Shown: positions 55,081-64,000 of the stretch, in pieces
How the letters are laid out: every line of letters starts with the position of its first letter
Numbering within the stretch: the stretch's first letter is position 1
Assembly (NCBI RefSeq): GCF_029892065.1
Contig: NZ_CP120373.1
Location: 1,935,501 to 1,999,500 of the forward strand
Source of the DNA: Sinorhizobium garamanticum
Lineage (GTDB): Bacteria > Pseudomonadota > Alphaproteobacteria > Rhizobiales > Rhizobiaceae
DNA: 64,000 nucleotides
Direction of reading: 5' to 3'
Notes under the pieces: generated by a model
The model's input: the letters and a program-made list of their open reading frames with translations, nothing else
What the model was told of the DNA's origin: nothing
Databases searched by the model: none
Made by a program: the position numbers and the translations under genes

Positions 55081-55836
55081 ATGAAGACGCTCGCGACCTG
55101 CTTCTTTTTCCTCTTCGCCACGCTCGCCCATGCCGGATCGGCCCCGAAGTTCGCTTTGGCCGATCCGAACGACGTCGTCGCGCAAAGGTTCCTTCCCGGG
55201 CACGATTTCGAAATCGGAATGACTCTCTCCGAGGTCGAAGCGGTCATTTCACGGAAATACGCGCACTGGCAGAAGACGGAAAATCGCGAAGCGGTAAAGA
55301 CGAAGCAGGACGCGGCGTCAGCAACCTTTACCGAATCGATCTCGCTGGAGTCGCGCGGCCAGTCGCCGCTTTCCGATGTTTATCGGCTCGACTTTACCTC
55401 GCCACTGTTGGGCGGGGTCCTCTACAGCATCACACGCGACATCAAATTTTCTCATTTGCCGAAGGATCGCCTCGCTTCCGACGAATGGCGGAAGACGATT
55501 GCGAGATACTGGGGAAAGCCATATGCCGCCGTTGGGCCGGGTCGCGACAATCTCGTTCAGGCCATCTTTTTCTTCAATGACGCCGGTGTCGCCACGGCTC
55601 GGGATAAAGGCTTCTGCACGACCATATTCGGGAAAATGGGCGCGATCTCGCGGAATGTCACCGATGACGTCGAGGAAGTGATTACCGGAATCGAAAGAGA
55701 GGGGTGTCACTTCTTCACAGAAGCAAGGGCAATCGTTGGCGAAGGCGGTTTGCTCGTGCGAACCGCGTCGCGGCGCACCGATATGCTTTCCTATGTGCGG
55801 GACCTGGCAGCGCGCGCGTCGCGTGGCGACCGATGA
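55081..55836 (+). CDS. Secreted protein of unknown function
   Basis: 251 residues from ATG 55081, with a signal peptide (TLATCFFFLFATLAHA). After it, FEIGMTLSEVEAVISRKY resembles the short G-x-T-x-x-E motif of proteins that regulate or chaperone outer-membrane proteins, but I do not recognise the family. Cys residues at FCTTIF and GCHFF could form a disulfide. It lies between two barrel genes; a role with them is suggested by position only. No clear promoter besides read-through. Confidence 0.7.
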   Translation: MKTLATCFFFLFATLAHAGSAPKFALADPNDVVAQRFLPGHDFEIGMTLSEVEAVISRKYAHWQKTENREAVKTKQDAASATFTESISLESRGQSPLSDVYRLDFTSPLLGGVLYSITRDIKFSHLPKDRLASDEWRKTIARYWGKPYAAVGPGRDNLVQAIFFFNDAGVATARDKGFCTTIFGKMGAISRNVTDDVEEVITGIEREGCHFFTEARAIVGEGGLLVRTASRRTDMLSYVRDLAARASRGDR

Positions 55837-55942
55837 TCAGGTTCCCATTCGAACCAGCCTTCCGGATACTTCCGGCGATCGTCGTCCTAACGCTCCGGCC
55901 GTCACCGGACCGATTTCCTAAATTTTTCGTCAAACAACATGC

Positions 55943-55957
55943 TTAACCGCTGGTTAA
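55943..55957. promoter_or_regulatory. CtrA box upstream of barrel gene 2
   Basis: TTAACCGCTGGTTAA, a perfect full site that is nearly a palindrome, 77 bases upstream of the ATG; another GTTAAC follows at 55974. Confidence 0.75.
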
Positions 55958-56034
55958 CTTGTCCCTGCCAATAGTTAACGCAGGTCCGGCCGTCACGAAG
56001 GTCGGACCGACGGCATTGACGAAAGGGCATACGG

Positions 56035-56883
56035 ATGGACTGGCGGCACGGGATCTGCGGGATCGCACTTGGCGCTGGTCTGGGCGCTGGTCTGCTGGCG
56101 TCCGGTGCGGCATATGCAGCCGACGACGAATTGCTCGACGCCCCGGAGATCACCATTTCCCCCGAAGCAAGCGATGTCGGCGGCCTCTATCTGCGCGGCG
56201 ACATCGGCTATGCGCCATGGCGCGACGAGGGCGACCCCTCCTATCGTACCTTCGACGCCGGAACGGGCACCTACAACAATGTCCCGTTCGACAATGCCCG
56301 CTTCGACAAGCCGATCTCGGGGACGATCGGCATCGGCTATCGGTTTAACGACATCGTGCGCGCCGACATAACGGCGGAGTATTTCGAGGGTCGGTTCGAC
56401 GGCTCGTCGCTGTCAGCCGCTCCCTGCGTGGGCCAGGGCGCCGGAACGTCATGCGCTTTTTCGCATGACGCCAATTTCTCCGCGCTCGGTCTGATGGCGA
56501 ACGGCTACGCCGACCTGGCGACGCTCGCCGGATTCACGCCCTACCTCGGCGCGGGCATCGGCGCCACCAACATCAACTGGAACACTGTCCGCGAGACGGC
56601 GACCTGCGTCGCCGGCGGCGGCGCCTGCGCCGGCGGGGCAGGTGGCACGTCCTATCGCGGAGAGGATAGCTGGCGCTTCACCTACGCGCTCATGGCCGGT
56701 GTCTCCTACGACATCACCGACCGGCTGAAACTCGATCTCGGCTATCGCTATTCCCACATAGCGGATGGAGACATGTTCGGGTTCGGAGCGGAGGCGCTTG
56801 CCGGTGCCAGCGGCGCCAAGGGCCACGACGACGGCCTTTCACGCCATGAGATCCGCGCAGGCCTGCGCCTCTCGCTCTGGTAA
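56035..56883 (+). CDS. Outer-membrane beta-barrel protein (Omp25/31-like), second copy
   Basis: 282 residues with a signal peptide (ICGIALGAGLGAGLLASGAAYA). Strand patterns GLYLRGDIGYAPW, SGTIGIGYRFNDIVRADITAEY, TPYLGAGIGATNINW, FTYALMAGVSYDITDRLKLDLGYRYSHI and terminal EIRAGLRLSLW indicate an eight-stranded barrel related to the first copy. Cys pairs in the loops (APCVGQGAGTSC, TCVAGGGAC) may form disulfides and are absent from copy one. Behind a CtrA box and likely monocistronic. Confidence 0.87.
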   Translation: MDWRHGICGIALGAGLGAGLLASGAAYAADDELLDAPEITISPEASDVGGLYLRGDIGYAPWRDEGDPSYRTFDAGTGTYNNVPFDNARFDKPISGTIGIGYRFNDIVRADITAEYFEGRFDGSSLSAAPCVGQGAGTSCAFSHDANFSALGLMANGYADLATLAGFTPYLGAGIGATNINWNTVRETATCVAGGGACAGGAGGTSYRGEDSWRFTYALMAGVSYDITDRLKLDLGYRYSHIADGDMFGFGAEALAGASGAKGHDDGLSRHEIRAGLRLSLW

Positions 56884-56962
56884 CAATCATTCGGCAGTCG
56901 CACTGACGGTGTACGAACTTTGCCCGGAACGCCGAAAATTTTTTCAAAAGCGACGCAAGCCG

Positions 56963-56990
56963 CTTGACTTCCTCTCGGACCCACAATATT
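56963..56990 (+). promoter_or_regulatory. Probable promoter of serC-serA
   Basis: CTTGAC at 56963 and AATATT at 56985 with a 16-base spacer; transcription would start near 56997, at the base of the leader hairpins. Confidence 0.5.
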
Positions 56991-57046
56991 CCCGACGGCG
57001 GGACACCCCTCCCCAACGAGGGGCTTCTATCTGAGAGGATAGCATT
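56991..57046 (+). promoter_or_regulatory. Structured leader of serC (serC RNA motif type)
   Basis: Three hairpins in 52 bases: CCCG-ACGG-CGGG, CCCCT-CCCCAACG-AGGGG and CTATC-TGAGAG-GATAG. The last sequesters the ribosome site just before the ATG. This matches the position and layout of the alphaproteobacterial serC motif described upstream of serC-serA. It may regulate translation of serine-synthesis genes; the ligand is unknown. Confidence 0.6.
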
Positions 57047-58225
57047 ATGACGAAGCCTGCCAAGCCGGACGTGCGTCCGGCAAACACCCATTTTTCTTCT
57101 GGCCCTTGCGCGAAGCGACCTGGTTGGACGCTCGACGCTCTCTCCGATGCCGCTCTCGGTCGCTCGCACCGAGCCAAGATCGGTAAGACGAAGCTCAAGC
57201 AGGCCATTGATCTTACCCGTGAAATTCTTGAAGTGCCGGCCGATTACCGCATCGGTATCGTGCCCGCCTCCGATACCGGCGCTGTCGAAATGGCGCTCTG
57301 GTCGCTGCTGGGCGCCCGCGGCGTCGATATGCTTGCCTGGGAAAGCTTCGGTGCCGGCTGGGTGACCGACGTGGTCAAGCAGCTGAAACTTGCCGACGTT
57401 CGCAAGTTCGAAGCCGGCTATGGGGAACTGCCGGATCTCGCCAAGGTCGATTTCGACCGTGATGTCGTCTTCACCTGGAATGGCACAACCTCGGGCGTGC
57501 GCGTGCCGAATGCCGATTTCATCCCGGCGGACCGCAAGGGCCTGACGATCTGCGACGCGACCTCCGCCGCCTTCGCTCAGGATCTCGATTTCGCCAAGCT
57601 CGACGTCGTCACCTTCTCTTGGCAGAAGGTGCTCGGCGGTGAGGGGGCTCATGGCGTCCTCATTCTTTCACCGCGCGCAGTCGAACGGCTGCTCACCTAT
57701 GCACCGGCATGGCCGCTGCCGAAAATCTTCCGTCTGACCAGCGGCGGCAAGCTGATCGAGGGCATCTTTGCCGGCGAAACAATCAACACGCCGTCGATGC
57801 TCTGCGTCGAAGACTATATCGATGCGCTCCTTTGGGCGAAGTCGGTTGGCGGCCTCAAGGGGCTGATCGCCCGGGCAGACGCCAATGCCGGCGCGATCCA
57901 TCGCTTCGTCGACGCCAACGGGTGGATTGCCAATCTGGCGACCAAGGCGGAAACCCGCTCCAACACCTCCGTCTGCCTCAAGATCGTCGACAAGGACGTG
58001 CTCGCCCTCGATGCCGACGGCCAGGCTGCCTTCGCGAAGGGCGTCGTTGCCCTGCTCGAAAAGGAAGGTGTCGCCTACGATATCGGTCACTATCGCGATG
58101 CGCCCTCCGGTTTGCGGATCTGGGCCGGTGCCACCATCGAGACTTCCGACATGGAAGCGCTGATGCCGTGGCTCACCTGGGCCTTCGAGACCCAGAAGGC
58201 GACGCTGTCGCAGGCCGCCGCCTGA
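57047..58225 (+). CDS. serC: Phosphoserine aminotransferase
   Basis: 392 residues of the alphaproteobacterial SerC subtype. [17 protein letters not shown] at the N-terminus and PLP Lys K194 in [14 protein letters not shown]. It transaminates 3-phosphohydroxypyruvate to phosphoserine. It is the first gene of serC-serA; the leader controls initiation. Confidence 0.95.
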   Translation: MTKPAKPDVRPANTHFSSGPCAKRPGWTLDALSDAALGRSHRAKIGKTKLKQAIDLTREILEVPADYRIGIVPASDTGAVEMALWSLLGARGVDMLAWESFGAGWVTDVVKQLKLADVRKFEAGYGELPDLAKVDFDRDVVFTWNGTTSGVRVPNADFIPADRKGLTICDATSAAFAQDLDFAKLDVVTFSWQKVLGGEGAHGVLILSPRAVERLLTYAPAWPLPKIFRLTSGGKLIEGIFAGETINTPSMLCVEDYIDALLWAKSVGGLKGLIARADANAGAIHRFVDANGWIANLATKAETRSNTSVCLKIVDKDVLALDADGQAAFAKGVVALLEKEGVAYDIGHYRDAPSGLRIWAGATIETSDMEALMPWLTWAFETQKATLSQAAA

Positions 58226-58305
58226 TCCAAGCGATAAGCTTCGCTCGCCACCGAGCGAAGCCAATCCCGCATCCCTTTCAGAACTGATCCTTAAGGAGGC
58301 CTCTC

Positions 58306-59901
58306 ATGGCACCTCGCGTTCTCGTATCCGATGAACTGTCGGAAACCGCCGTCCAGATCTTCCGCGACCGCGGCGTTGAAGTGGATTTCCAGCCGAAGCT
58401 CGGCAAGGACAAGGAAAAACTCGCCGAGATCATCGGCAACTACGACGGTCTCGCCATCCGCTCCGCCACCAAGGTGACAGAGAAGCTGATCGCTGCGGCC
58501 ACCAATCTCAAAGTCGTCGGCCGTGCCGGCATCGGCGTCGACAATGTCGACATCCCGGCTGCTTCGCGCCGCGGTATCATCGTCATGAACACGCCCTTCG
58601 GCAACTCGATCACCACGGCCGAGCATGCGGTCGCGCTGATGTTTGCCGTCGCCCGGCAGCTTCCTGCAGCCGACGGTTCCACCCAGGCCGGCAAGTGGGA
58701 AAAATCGAAGTTCATGGGTGTCGAGATCACCGGCAAGGTGCTCGGCGTGATCGGCGCCGGCAATATCGGCTCGATCGTCTGTGCCCGCGCCATCGGCCTG
58801 AAGATGCATGTCATCGCCTATGATCCGTTCCTGTCGAAGGAGCGCGCCGAGGAGATGGGCGTCGTCAAGGTTGAACTCGACGAGCTTTTTGCGCGGGCGG
58901 ATTTCATCACCCTGCACGTGCCGCTGACCGACAAGACCCGCCACATCATCGACGCAGAAGCAATCGCCAAGATGAAGCCGGGTGTGCGCATCATCAACTG
59001 CGCCCGTGGCGGTCTCGTTGTTGAAAGCGCGCTTGCCGAGGCGCTGAAGTCCGGTCATGTCGCCGGCGCCGGCTTCGATGTCTTCGAGGTGGAGCCCGCC
59101 ACTGAAAGTCCGCTCTTTGGGCTGCCGAACGTCGTCTGCACGCCGCATCTCGGCGCTTCCACGACGGAAGCGCAGGAGAACGTGGCGCTGCAGATCGCCG
59201 AGCAGATGTCCGACTATCTGGTCAACGGCGCCGTTTCGAACGCCATCAACATGCCGTCGATCACGGCCGAGGAAGCGCCGATACTCAAGCCCTTCATCCG
59301 GCTCGCCGACGTTCTCGGCGCCTTCGTCGGCCAGGTCACGGAAAGCGCGATCAAGGAAATCGAAATCCTCTATGACGGCTCCACGGCGGCTATGAACACC
59401 AAGGCGCTGACGAGTGCGGTTCTCGCCGGCCTGATCCGCCCACAGGTGGCGGACGTCAACATGGTTTCCGCGCCGGTTATGATCAAGGAAAAGGGCGTGA
59501 TCCTTTCCGAAGTGAAGCGCGATAAATCCGGTGTCTTCGACGGCTATATCAAGCTGACGGTGACGACAGCGAACCAGACCCGTTCGGTCGCCGGCACGGT
59601 CTTCTCTGACGGCAAGCCGCGCTTCATCCAGATCAAGGGCATCAATCTCGACGCCGATGTCGGCAAGCACATGGTCTATCTGACCAACACCGACGTCCCC
59701 GGCATGATCGGCTTCATCGGCACGACGCTCGGTGACGCTGGCGTCAACATCGCCAACTTCCAGCTTGGCCGCGAGAAGGAAGGCGGCGATGCCATCGCGC
59801 TGCTTTATGTCGACGGTCCCGTCTCAGAGAAGGTGCTCGACAAGCTGCGCGCGAATGCGGCGATCCGCCAGGCGAAGCAACTGGTGTTCAATATCGATTA
59901 A
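58306..59901 (+). CDS. serA: D-3-phosphoglycerate dehydrogenase
   Basis: 531 residues, the long form. NAD motif GVIGAGNIGSIV (near 150), catalytic Arg/His regions (INCARGGLV, TPHLGASTTEAQ), an intervening domain (about 310-450) and a C-terminal ACT domain (VYLTNTDVPGMIGFIG) for serine feedback. It catalyses the first step of serine synthesis. AAGGAGG precedes the ATG; 80 bases after serC. Confidence 0.96.
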   Translation: MAPRVLVSDELSETAVQIFRDRGVEVDFQPKLGKDKEKLAEIIGNYDGLAIRSATKVTEKLIAAATNLKVVGRAGIGVDNVDIPAASRRGIIVMNTPFGNSITTAEHAVALMFAVARQLPAADGSTQAGKWEKSKFMGVEITGKVLGVIGAGNIGSIVCARAIGLKMHVIAYDPFLSKERAEEMGVVKVELDELFARADFITLHVPLTDKTRHIIDAEAIAKMKPGVRIINCARGGLVVESALAEALKSGHVAGAGFDVFEVEPATESPLFGLPNVVCTPHLGASTTEAQENVALQIAEQMSDYLVNGAVSNAINMPSITAEEAPILKPFIRLADVLGAFVGQVTESAIKEIEILYDGSTAAMNTKALTSAVLAGLIRPQVADVNMVSAPVMIKEKGVILSEVKRDKSGVFDGYIKLTVTTANQTRSVAGTVFSDGKPRFIQIKGINLDADVGKHMVYLTNTDVPGMIGFIGTTLGDAGVNIANFQLGREKEGGDAIALLYVDGPVSEKVLDKLRANAAIRQAKQLVFNID

Positions 59902-59922
59902 GCGGAACCCGTCCGCAACTCG

Positions 59923-59969
59923 GCCACAGGGCCGCACGTCTTTCAGATGTGCGGCCCTGTGGCATTTTC
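59923..59969 (+). terminator. Terminator of serC-serA
   Basis: Perfect 15-bp stem GCCACAGGGCCGCAC / GTGCGGCCCTGTGGC with an 11-base loop, followed by ATTTTCC. Confidence 0.85.
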
Positions 59970-60017
59970 CATGCGGCTCGCATTCGAGGCAAATGAGGTC
60001 ACGCCGGCGCCGTCTTG

Positions 60018-60923
60018 TCAGCGCGGCAGTTTGGGGCGGCCGCGTTCCGCGATGGCAATGCCGCCAAGGACCAGCAGCAGTGCCACCAGGTGAAAGGGAT
60101 GGAACGTCTCGCCGACAAGAAGCACGGAAAGAAGCGTTCCGAACACCGGGATGGCGTTGATGAACAGCCCGGCGCGATTGGCGCCGATCATTTCCACGCC
60201 ACGCACGTAGAGAACCTGCGACATCAGCGACGGGAAGATCGCAGCATAGATTACGATCGCCCAGCCGGTGGCATCGGGTACGATCGCGCTGCCGTTTGAG
60301 AATTCCCAGATGAGAAGCGGGATGGCGCTCAGGAGCGCCCCGAAGGCCGGCGCCGCGATGAAGCTCTGCCAGTGCATGTTCGGCTTCCAGCGCAGCCCGA
60401 CGGTATAGGCGGCATAGACGATACAGGCGAGGATCATCAGTGCGTCGCCGAAATTGAACTGCAACTGCAACAGGCTGAGAAGGTCGCCATGCGCGGCGGT
60501 GATCAAGACGCCGATCAGCGTCACGGTGAAGCCGATGATCTGCGCGACCGAAGCCCTCGTCCGAAAGAGGACGAAGTTGAAGAGGAAGATCAGCATCGGA
60601 ATGCCGGCCTGCAGGATCACGGCGTTGATGGCGCTCGTATATTTTACGGCGGAATAGAGGAACGCATTGAACATCGTGAAGCCGACGGCACCATAGGCCA
60701 GCAATTGCAGCCAGTGCTCACGGATCTTGTCCCAGTCGCGACGGATCTGCGGCGTCATCAATGCCAGGATGACGGCGAGCGCGACCATCCAGCGCAGCGT
60801 CGTCAGCATCATCGGACTGACGTGCCCGACGGCCATCTTGCCTGCGACCGAATTGCCGCCCCAAAAAAGCGAAGTTATTGCGAGATAGAAATAGGCCCTG
60901 GCGTTCACGATGCTGCGATCCAT
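60018..60923 (-). CDS. EamA/DMT-family permease
   Basis: 301 residues from ATG 60923 with about ten membrane helices in two EamA repeats (AYFYLAITSLFWGGNSVAGK first; GRAGLFINAIPVFGTLLSVLLVGE second). This superfamily exports amino acids or metabolites; substrate unknown. The frame extends 42 codons upstream without a helix; the chosen start matches family N-termini. Convergent with serA. Confidence 0.87.
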   Translation of the reverse strand: MDRSIVNARAYFYLAITSLFWGGNSVAGKMAVGHVSPMMLTTLRWMVALAVILALMTPQIRRDWDKIREHWLQLLAYGAVGFTMFNAFLYSAVKYTSAINAVILQAGIPMLIFLFNFVLFRTRASVAQIIGFTVTLIGVLITAAHGDLLSLLQLQFNFGDALMILACIVYAAYTVGLRWKPNMHWQSFIAAPAFGALLSAIPLLIWEFSNGSAIVPDATGWAIVIYAAIFPSLMSQVLYVRGVEMIGANRAGLFINAIPVFGTLLSVLLVGETFHPFHLVALLLVLGGIAIAERGRPKLPR

Positions 60924-61113
60924 GTGGGACGGGAGTGGGTGCCGGAGAGGCGGGAGAGCGGCAGAGATATAGGCGCTAAATCCGTCGCTTGTCATGCGAA
61001 AAAGGGCGTCGCGCGGGTCACAACGGGGTCGCTTTCCGCAGGACAACACAGTATAGATGCGCGGGTTTCAGGATGGCGCAATCCCTTGTGCGCGTGCGAA
61101 CAGGAAGAAAATT

Positions 61114-62412
61114 ATGACGAATGTCGTGGTGGTCGGATCCCAGTGGGGCGACGAAGGCAAAGGCAAGATCGTGGATTGGCTCTCGGAGCGCGCGGACATC
61201 GTCGTGCGATTCCAGGGCGGCCACAATGCCGGCCACACCCTGGTGATCGACGGCGTCAGCTATAAGCTGTCCCTGCTCCCCTCCGGCGTCGTTCGTCCCG
61301 GCAAGCTCGCCGTCATCGGCAACGGCGTCGTGATCGATCCCCATGCGCTGATTGCGGAAATGGACAAGCTCGCCAAGCAGGGCGTGAAGGTCACGCCGGA
61401 CAATCTGCGTATCGCCGACAATGCGACGCTCATTCTGTCGCTGCACCGGGAGCTCGACGGATTCCGTGAGGATGCCGCCTCGAACAGCGGCACCAAGATC
61501 GGCACGACGCGCCGCGGCATCGGCCCGGCCTATGAGGACAAGGTGGGCCGCCGCGCCATCCGCGTCATGGACCTTGGTGACCTCGATACCTTGCCGGCGA
61601 AGGTCGATCGGTTGCTGACGCACCACAACGCGCTGCGCCGCGGGCTGGGCGAGGTGGAGATCAGCCACAAGGCGATCATGGACGAACTCTCCTCCGTCGC
61701 AGCGCGTGTGCTGCCGTTCATGGATACGGTTTGGCTGCTGCTCGACAAGGAGCGCCGCAAGGGCGCGCGCATCCTCTTCGAGGGTGCGCAGGGCACGCTG
61801 CTCGATATCGATCACGGCACCTATCCCTTCGTCACCTCGTCGAACACGGTTGCCGGTCAGGCCGCTGCCGGTTCCGGCATGGGGCCGGGATCGCTCGGCT
61901 ATATCCTCGGCATCACCAAGGCCTATACGACGCGCGTCGGCGAAGGACCGTTTCCGACCGAGCTTAACGATGAGATCGGCCAGTTCCTCGGCGAACGCGG
62001 CCATGAATTCGGGACCGTTACGGGGCGCAAGCGCCGCTGCGGCTGGTTCGACGCCGCGCTCGTGCGCCAATCGGTTGCCGCCAACGGCATCACCGGCATC
62101 GCGCTCACCAAGCTCGACGTGCTCGATGGCCTCGACGAGTTGAAGATTTGCGTCGCTTATACTCTGGACGGACAGGAGCTTGACCACCTTCCGGCAAGTC
62201 AGGCGCAGCAAGCTTCGGTAAAGCCAGTCTACATTACGCTTGAAGGCTGGAAGGAATCGACGGTTGGTGCCCGTAGTTGGGCCGATCTTCCGGCACAAGC
62301 GATCAAGTATGTTCGCCAGGTCGAGGAACTGATTGGCGCGCCGGTTGCACTTCTTTCGACGAGCCCGGAACGCGACGACACAATACTTGTGACGGATCCT
62401 TTTGAGGACTAG
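61114..62412 (+). CDS. purA: Adenylosuccinate synthetase
   Basis: 432 residues. The N-terminus [20 protein letters not shown] is the GTP/IMP site; [14 protein letters not shown] and [14 protein letters not shown] are conserved. It joins IMP and aspartate with GTP on the way to AMP. AGGAAG precedes the ATG at 61114. Next gene starts 63 bases later. Confidence 0.97.
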   Translation: MTNVVVVGSQWGDEGKGKIVDWLSERADIVVRFQGGHNAGHTLVIDGVSYKLSLLPSGVVRPGKLAVIGNGVVIDPHALIAEMDKLAKQGVKVTPDNLRIADNATLILSLHRELDGFREDAASNSGTKIGTTRRGIGPAYEDKVGRRAIRVMDLGDLDTLPAKVDRLLTHHNALRRGLGEVEISHKAIMDELSSVAARVLPFMDTVWLLLDKERRKGARILFEGAQGTLLDIDHGTYPFVTSSNTVAGQAAAGSGMGPGSLGYILGITKAYTTRVGEGPFPTELNDEIGQFLGERGHEFGTVTGRKRRCGWFDAALVRQSVAANGITGIALTKLDVLDGLDELKICVAYTLDGQELDHLPASQAQQASVKPVYITLEGWKESTVGARSWADLPAQAIKYVRQVEELIGAPVALLSTSPERDDTILVTDPFED

Positions 62413-62475
62413 TGTCGCGCAACGACAGTCGCGTCGTGATTGTGGGCACATGCCTGGGAGTATGAGAAAGTTCTG

Positions 62476-64000
62476 ATGGCAGATTTTGTTGCAGTTATTC
62501 GCAGGACCGTTGACGGCCTGTCGGAAAACACACCGGAAATGCGAGGCAAGGTTTACGAGAAGGCGCGCAGTGCTGTGCGCCGGCAACTCGAAAACATGAG
62601 CCCGCGGCCATCGGACGACATGATCAATCGCCAGCTGAACAAGCTGGAACAGGCAATCGGCGAGGTCGAAAGCGAATACGCGGAAGCGCTTCCCGCGGTC
62701 GAGGACGCCGGCGCGGTCGAGCCGGGCGTAGCTGAAACGGCGATCGAGCAAGAGCCGCCCGCCTCGGTCGAGCCCGAGACGGCCGCGAGCGCCCCTGAAC
62801 CGGAACAGGCGCCGTCTGGAGAGCCGATTGAGGAACCCGCAAGCGAGGAGCCGAGCGTCGAGCAACCGGTGTCGCCGACTCCGGTCAGCGCCGAGGCCGG
62901 GGACGAGGAGCCGCACGCTGCGCCGATCAACGAGGCTGCGGCACACGAGCCGGACGCCGCCTATGACGACGGCGCTCCGTCCGAACCGGCGCGGGAAGCA
63001 GAGACAGAAGAGCCCACTGAGGAAACCGCCGCACAATGGCCTTCTTCGACCGAGGAGCAGCCGGCCGCGCGCGAACGCGAAGCCGAGCGGGCGCCGCCGG
63101 TTGAACATATCGGGGAACCTGAGCCGCGCGCAGACGAACTCCACGGCGAGCAGGTTGAGCCTCAGCCCGATCATGCGGAGCCTGTACACTCCGAGCCGCT
63201 GCCGAGCGAGGAGGAAACGAATAAATCGGCCACGTCGGAGTGGGCCCTGCCGGAGTGGGAGGATACACCTCCGACGACGCAGGCGGCCGACACCCAGGCG
63301 GCACCCGAGGATACACCTTCGTCGAAACCCGAGCTTTTGGGCATTCATCCGGTGGAACCGGAAGAGGCCGAGCCCGCGCAGCATGCCCGCGAGGCGGAGC
63401 CGTCGCGCTCCTGGTCCTTCGACGATGGCGATCCTTTCGCGACCACAACGGAGAGCAAAAAGGACAAGGCTGGCGAAAACGATATTTCCGAATGGTCGTG
63501 GCCGGTGGAAAAAGCGCCTGTGCCCGCAAGCCAGGAAGAGCGTGCCAGCACCGCCTGGGACCACATCGACGACTTGCTCGGCTTTGGCGAGAACAACGGG
63601 GCAGCGGCGGCTGCAAACGGAGCGGCCAAGGAGAACGGTCGGGAGCAGCCTCCGGTTTCCGCGCCAGCCCGGCCATCGTCCTACCGAGCGACGCCCAAAC
63701 CTTCCCGGTTCAATTTCAAGCGGCTGGCGATCGGCGCCGTCATTGCGCTTCTCCTCGGCAGCGGCGGTTATGCCTATTGGCAGAACAGGGAGGCGGGCAA
63801 CGCCTGGCTTTCAGGGGTTATCGCGAAGATCATGCCGGCAGCACCGGAAGCCCCCGAAACGCCGGACGGTCAGAACGCGCCTGCTGGTCAATCAAGCGGA
63901 CAGCCGGGTGCGCCTGACGAAACGGCTCGGCCTGAGGACAGCTCGACCAAGTTCACCCAGCGTCTGCTTGCCGATGGCTCCGAAGCGGACGACGGGCCGG
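62476..64000 (+). CDS. Acidic single-pass membrane protein, 3' truncated
   Basis: ATG 62476; the frame stays open for at least 508 codons to the window edge. Residues 1-70 form a compact helical head (ADFVAVIRRTVDGLSENTPEMR, DDMINRQLNKLEQAIGEVESEY). Residues 70-405 are a Pro/Glu/Ala-rich, strongly acidic, probably disordered stretch. A membrane helix follows at about 416-434 (LAIGAVIALLLGSGGYAYW), then a Pro-rich extracytoplasmic start. It resembles conserved rhizobial proteins of unknown function beside purA. A polar scaffold or FimV-like role is only a guess. Antisense long frame is a codon-bias shadow. Confidence 0.7.
   Translation, partial: MADFVAVIRRTVDGLSENTPEMRGKVYEKARSAVRRQLENMSPRPSDDMINRQLNKLEQAIGEVESEYAEALPAVEDAGAVEPGVAETAIEQEPPASVEPETAASAPEPEQAPSGEPIEEPASEEPSVEQPVSPTPVSAEAGDEEPHAAPINEAAAHEPDAAYDDGAPSEPAREAETEEPTEETAAQWPSSTEEQPAAREREAERAPPVEHIGEPEPRADELHGEQVEPQPDHAEPVHSEPLPSEEETNKSATSEWALPEWEDTPPTTQAADTQAAPEDTPSSKPELLGIHPVEPEEAEPAQHAREAEPSRSWSFDDGDPFATTTESKKDKAGENDISEWSWPVEKAPVPASQEERASTAWDHIDDLLGFGENNGAAAAANGAAKENGREQPPVSAPARPSSYRATPKPSRFNFKRLAIGAVIALLLGSGGYAYWQNREAGNAWLSGVIAKIMPAAPEAPETPDGQNAPAGQSSGQPGAPDETARPEDSSTKFTQRLLADGSEADDGP

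Noticed and set aside
61018..63564. Minus-strand frame of 848 codons across purA and the acidic protein
   Set aside because: Antisense to purA with no recognisable domain; the sense strand has ribosome sites and family matches.
1..64000. CRISPR arrays, tRNA/rRNA genes, prophage or defence islands
   Set aside because: No regularly spaced direct repeats, cloverleaf sequences, integrases or restriction/toxin genes were seen; repeats present are dispersed intergenic palindromes.

Overview
The window is a core-chromosome segment of an alphaproteobacterial rhizobium, most likely Sinorhizobium (Ensifer) of the meliloti/medicae/fredii group. The evidence is GC-rich coding sequence with strong third-position GC, many copies of a ~107 bp two-palindrome intergenic element matching the rhizobial RIME1 description, a sqdBDC sulfolipid operon, the alphaproteobacterial proteins RcdA, DUF1192 and DUF4164, and TTAA-N7-TTAA sites of the kind bound by the cell-cycle regulator CtrA. 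I see no rRNA, tRNA, CRISPR array, prophage, plasmid or integron feature.

Layout. 1-9.5 kb: end of an OmpA-like protein, an FAD dehydrogenase, an orphan TctC-type binding protein, an ABC exporter, rpmE, rcdA, a regulatory stretch (two CtrA boxes, a MITE-like element inside a RIME1 copy, a possible sRNA), DUF1192 and an MFS transporter. 9.4-12.8 kb: a 51-codon membrane ORF, a class III cyclase with TPRs, a PhzF-like protein. 12.9-19.1 kb (minus strand): tkt-gap-(glycolipid-binding-like)-pgk-fba for central carbon metabolism. 19.5-23.6 kb: DUF4164-zapA-6S RNA, then a LysR/DUF1127/LuxR-like group, then 5-formyl-THF cyclo-ligase and a YmdB-type phosphoesterase. 23.9-28.2 kb: an RND efflux adaptor and pump. 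28.6-35.0 kb: a degenerate MBL-fold protein, yebC, an LLM oxidoreductase, ruvC-ruvA-ruvB and a Tat-type metallophosphoesterase. 35.1-38.2 kb (minus): sqdB-sqdD-sqdC. 38.3-42.6 kb: ybgC, then ligD-ku-small ORF (minus) for end joining. 42.8-53.9 kb: tolQ-tolR-tolA-tolB-pal-cpoB-tilS-ftsH-glmM. 54.2-56.9 kb: two outer-membrane beta-barrel genes, each behind a perfect CtrA box, around a secreted protein of unknown function. 57.0-64.0 kb: serC-serA behind a structured leader, a DMT permease, purA and an acidic single-pass membrane protein running off the end.

The common theme is envelope and cell-cycle function: Tol-Pal, ZapA, FtsH, GlmM, RcdA and the two barrels with CtrA boxes. The most interesting non-coding features are at least four full CtrA boxes, a TA-flanked inverted-repeat element nested in a RIME1 palindrome, and mosaic repeats or hairpins that supply the stop codons of several genes. 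No new multigene system is evident; the candidate novelties are regulatory RNAs, repeats and a few uncharacterised proteins.
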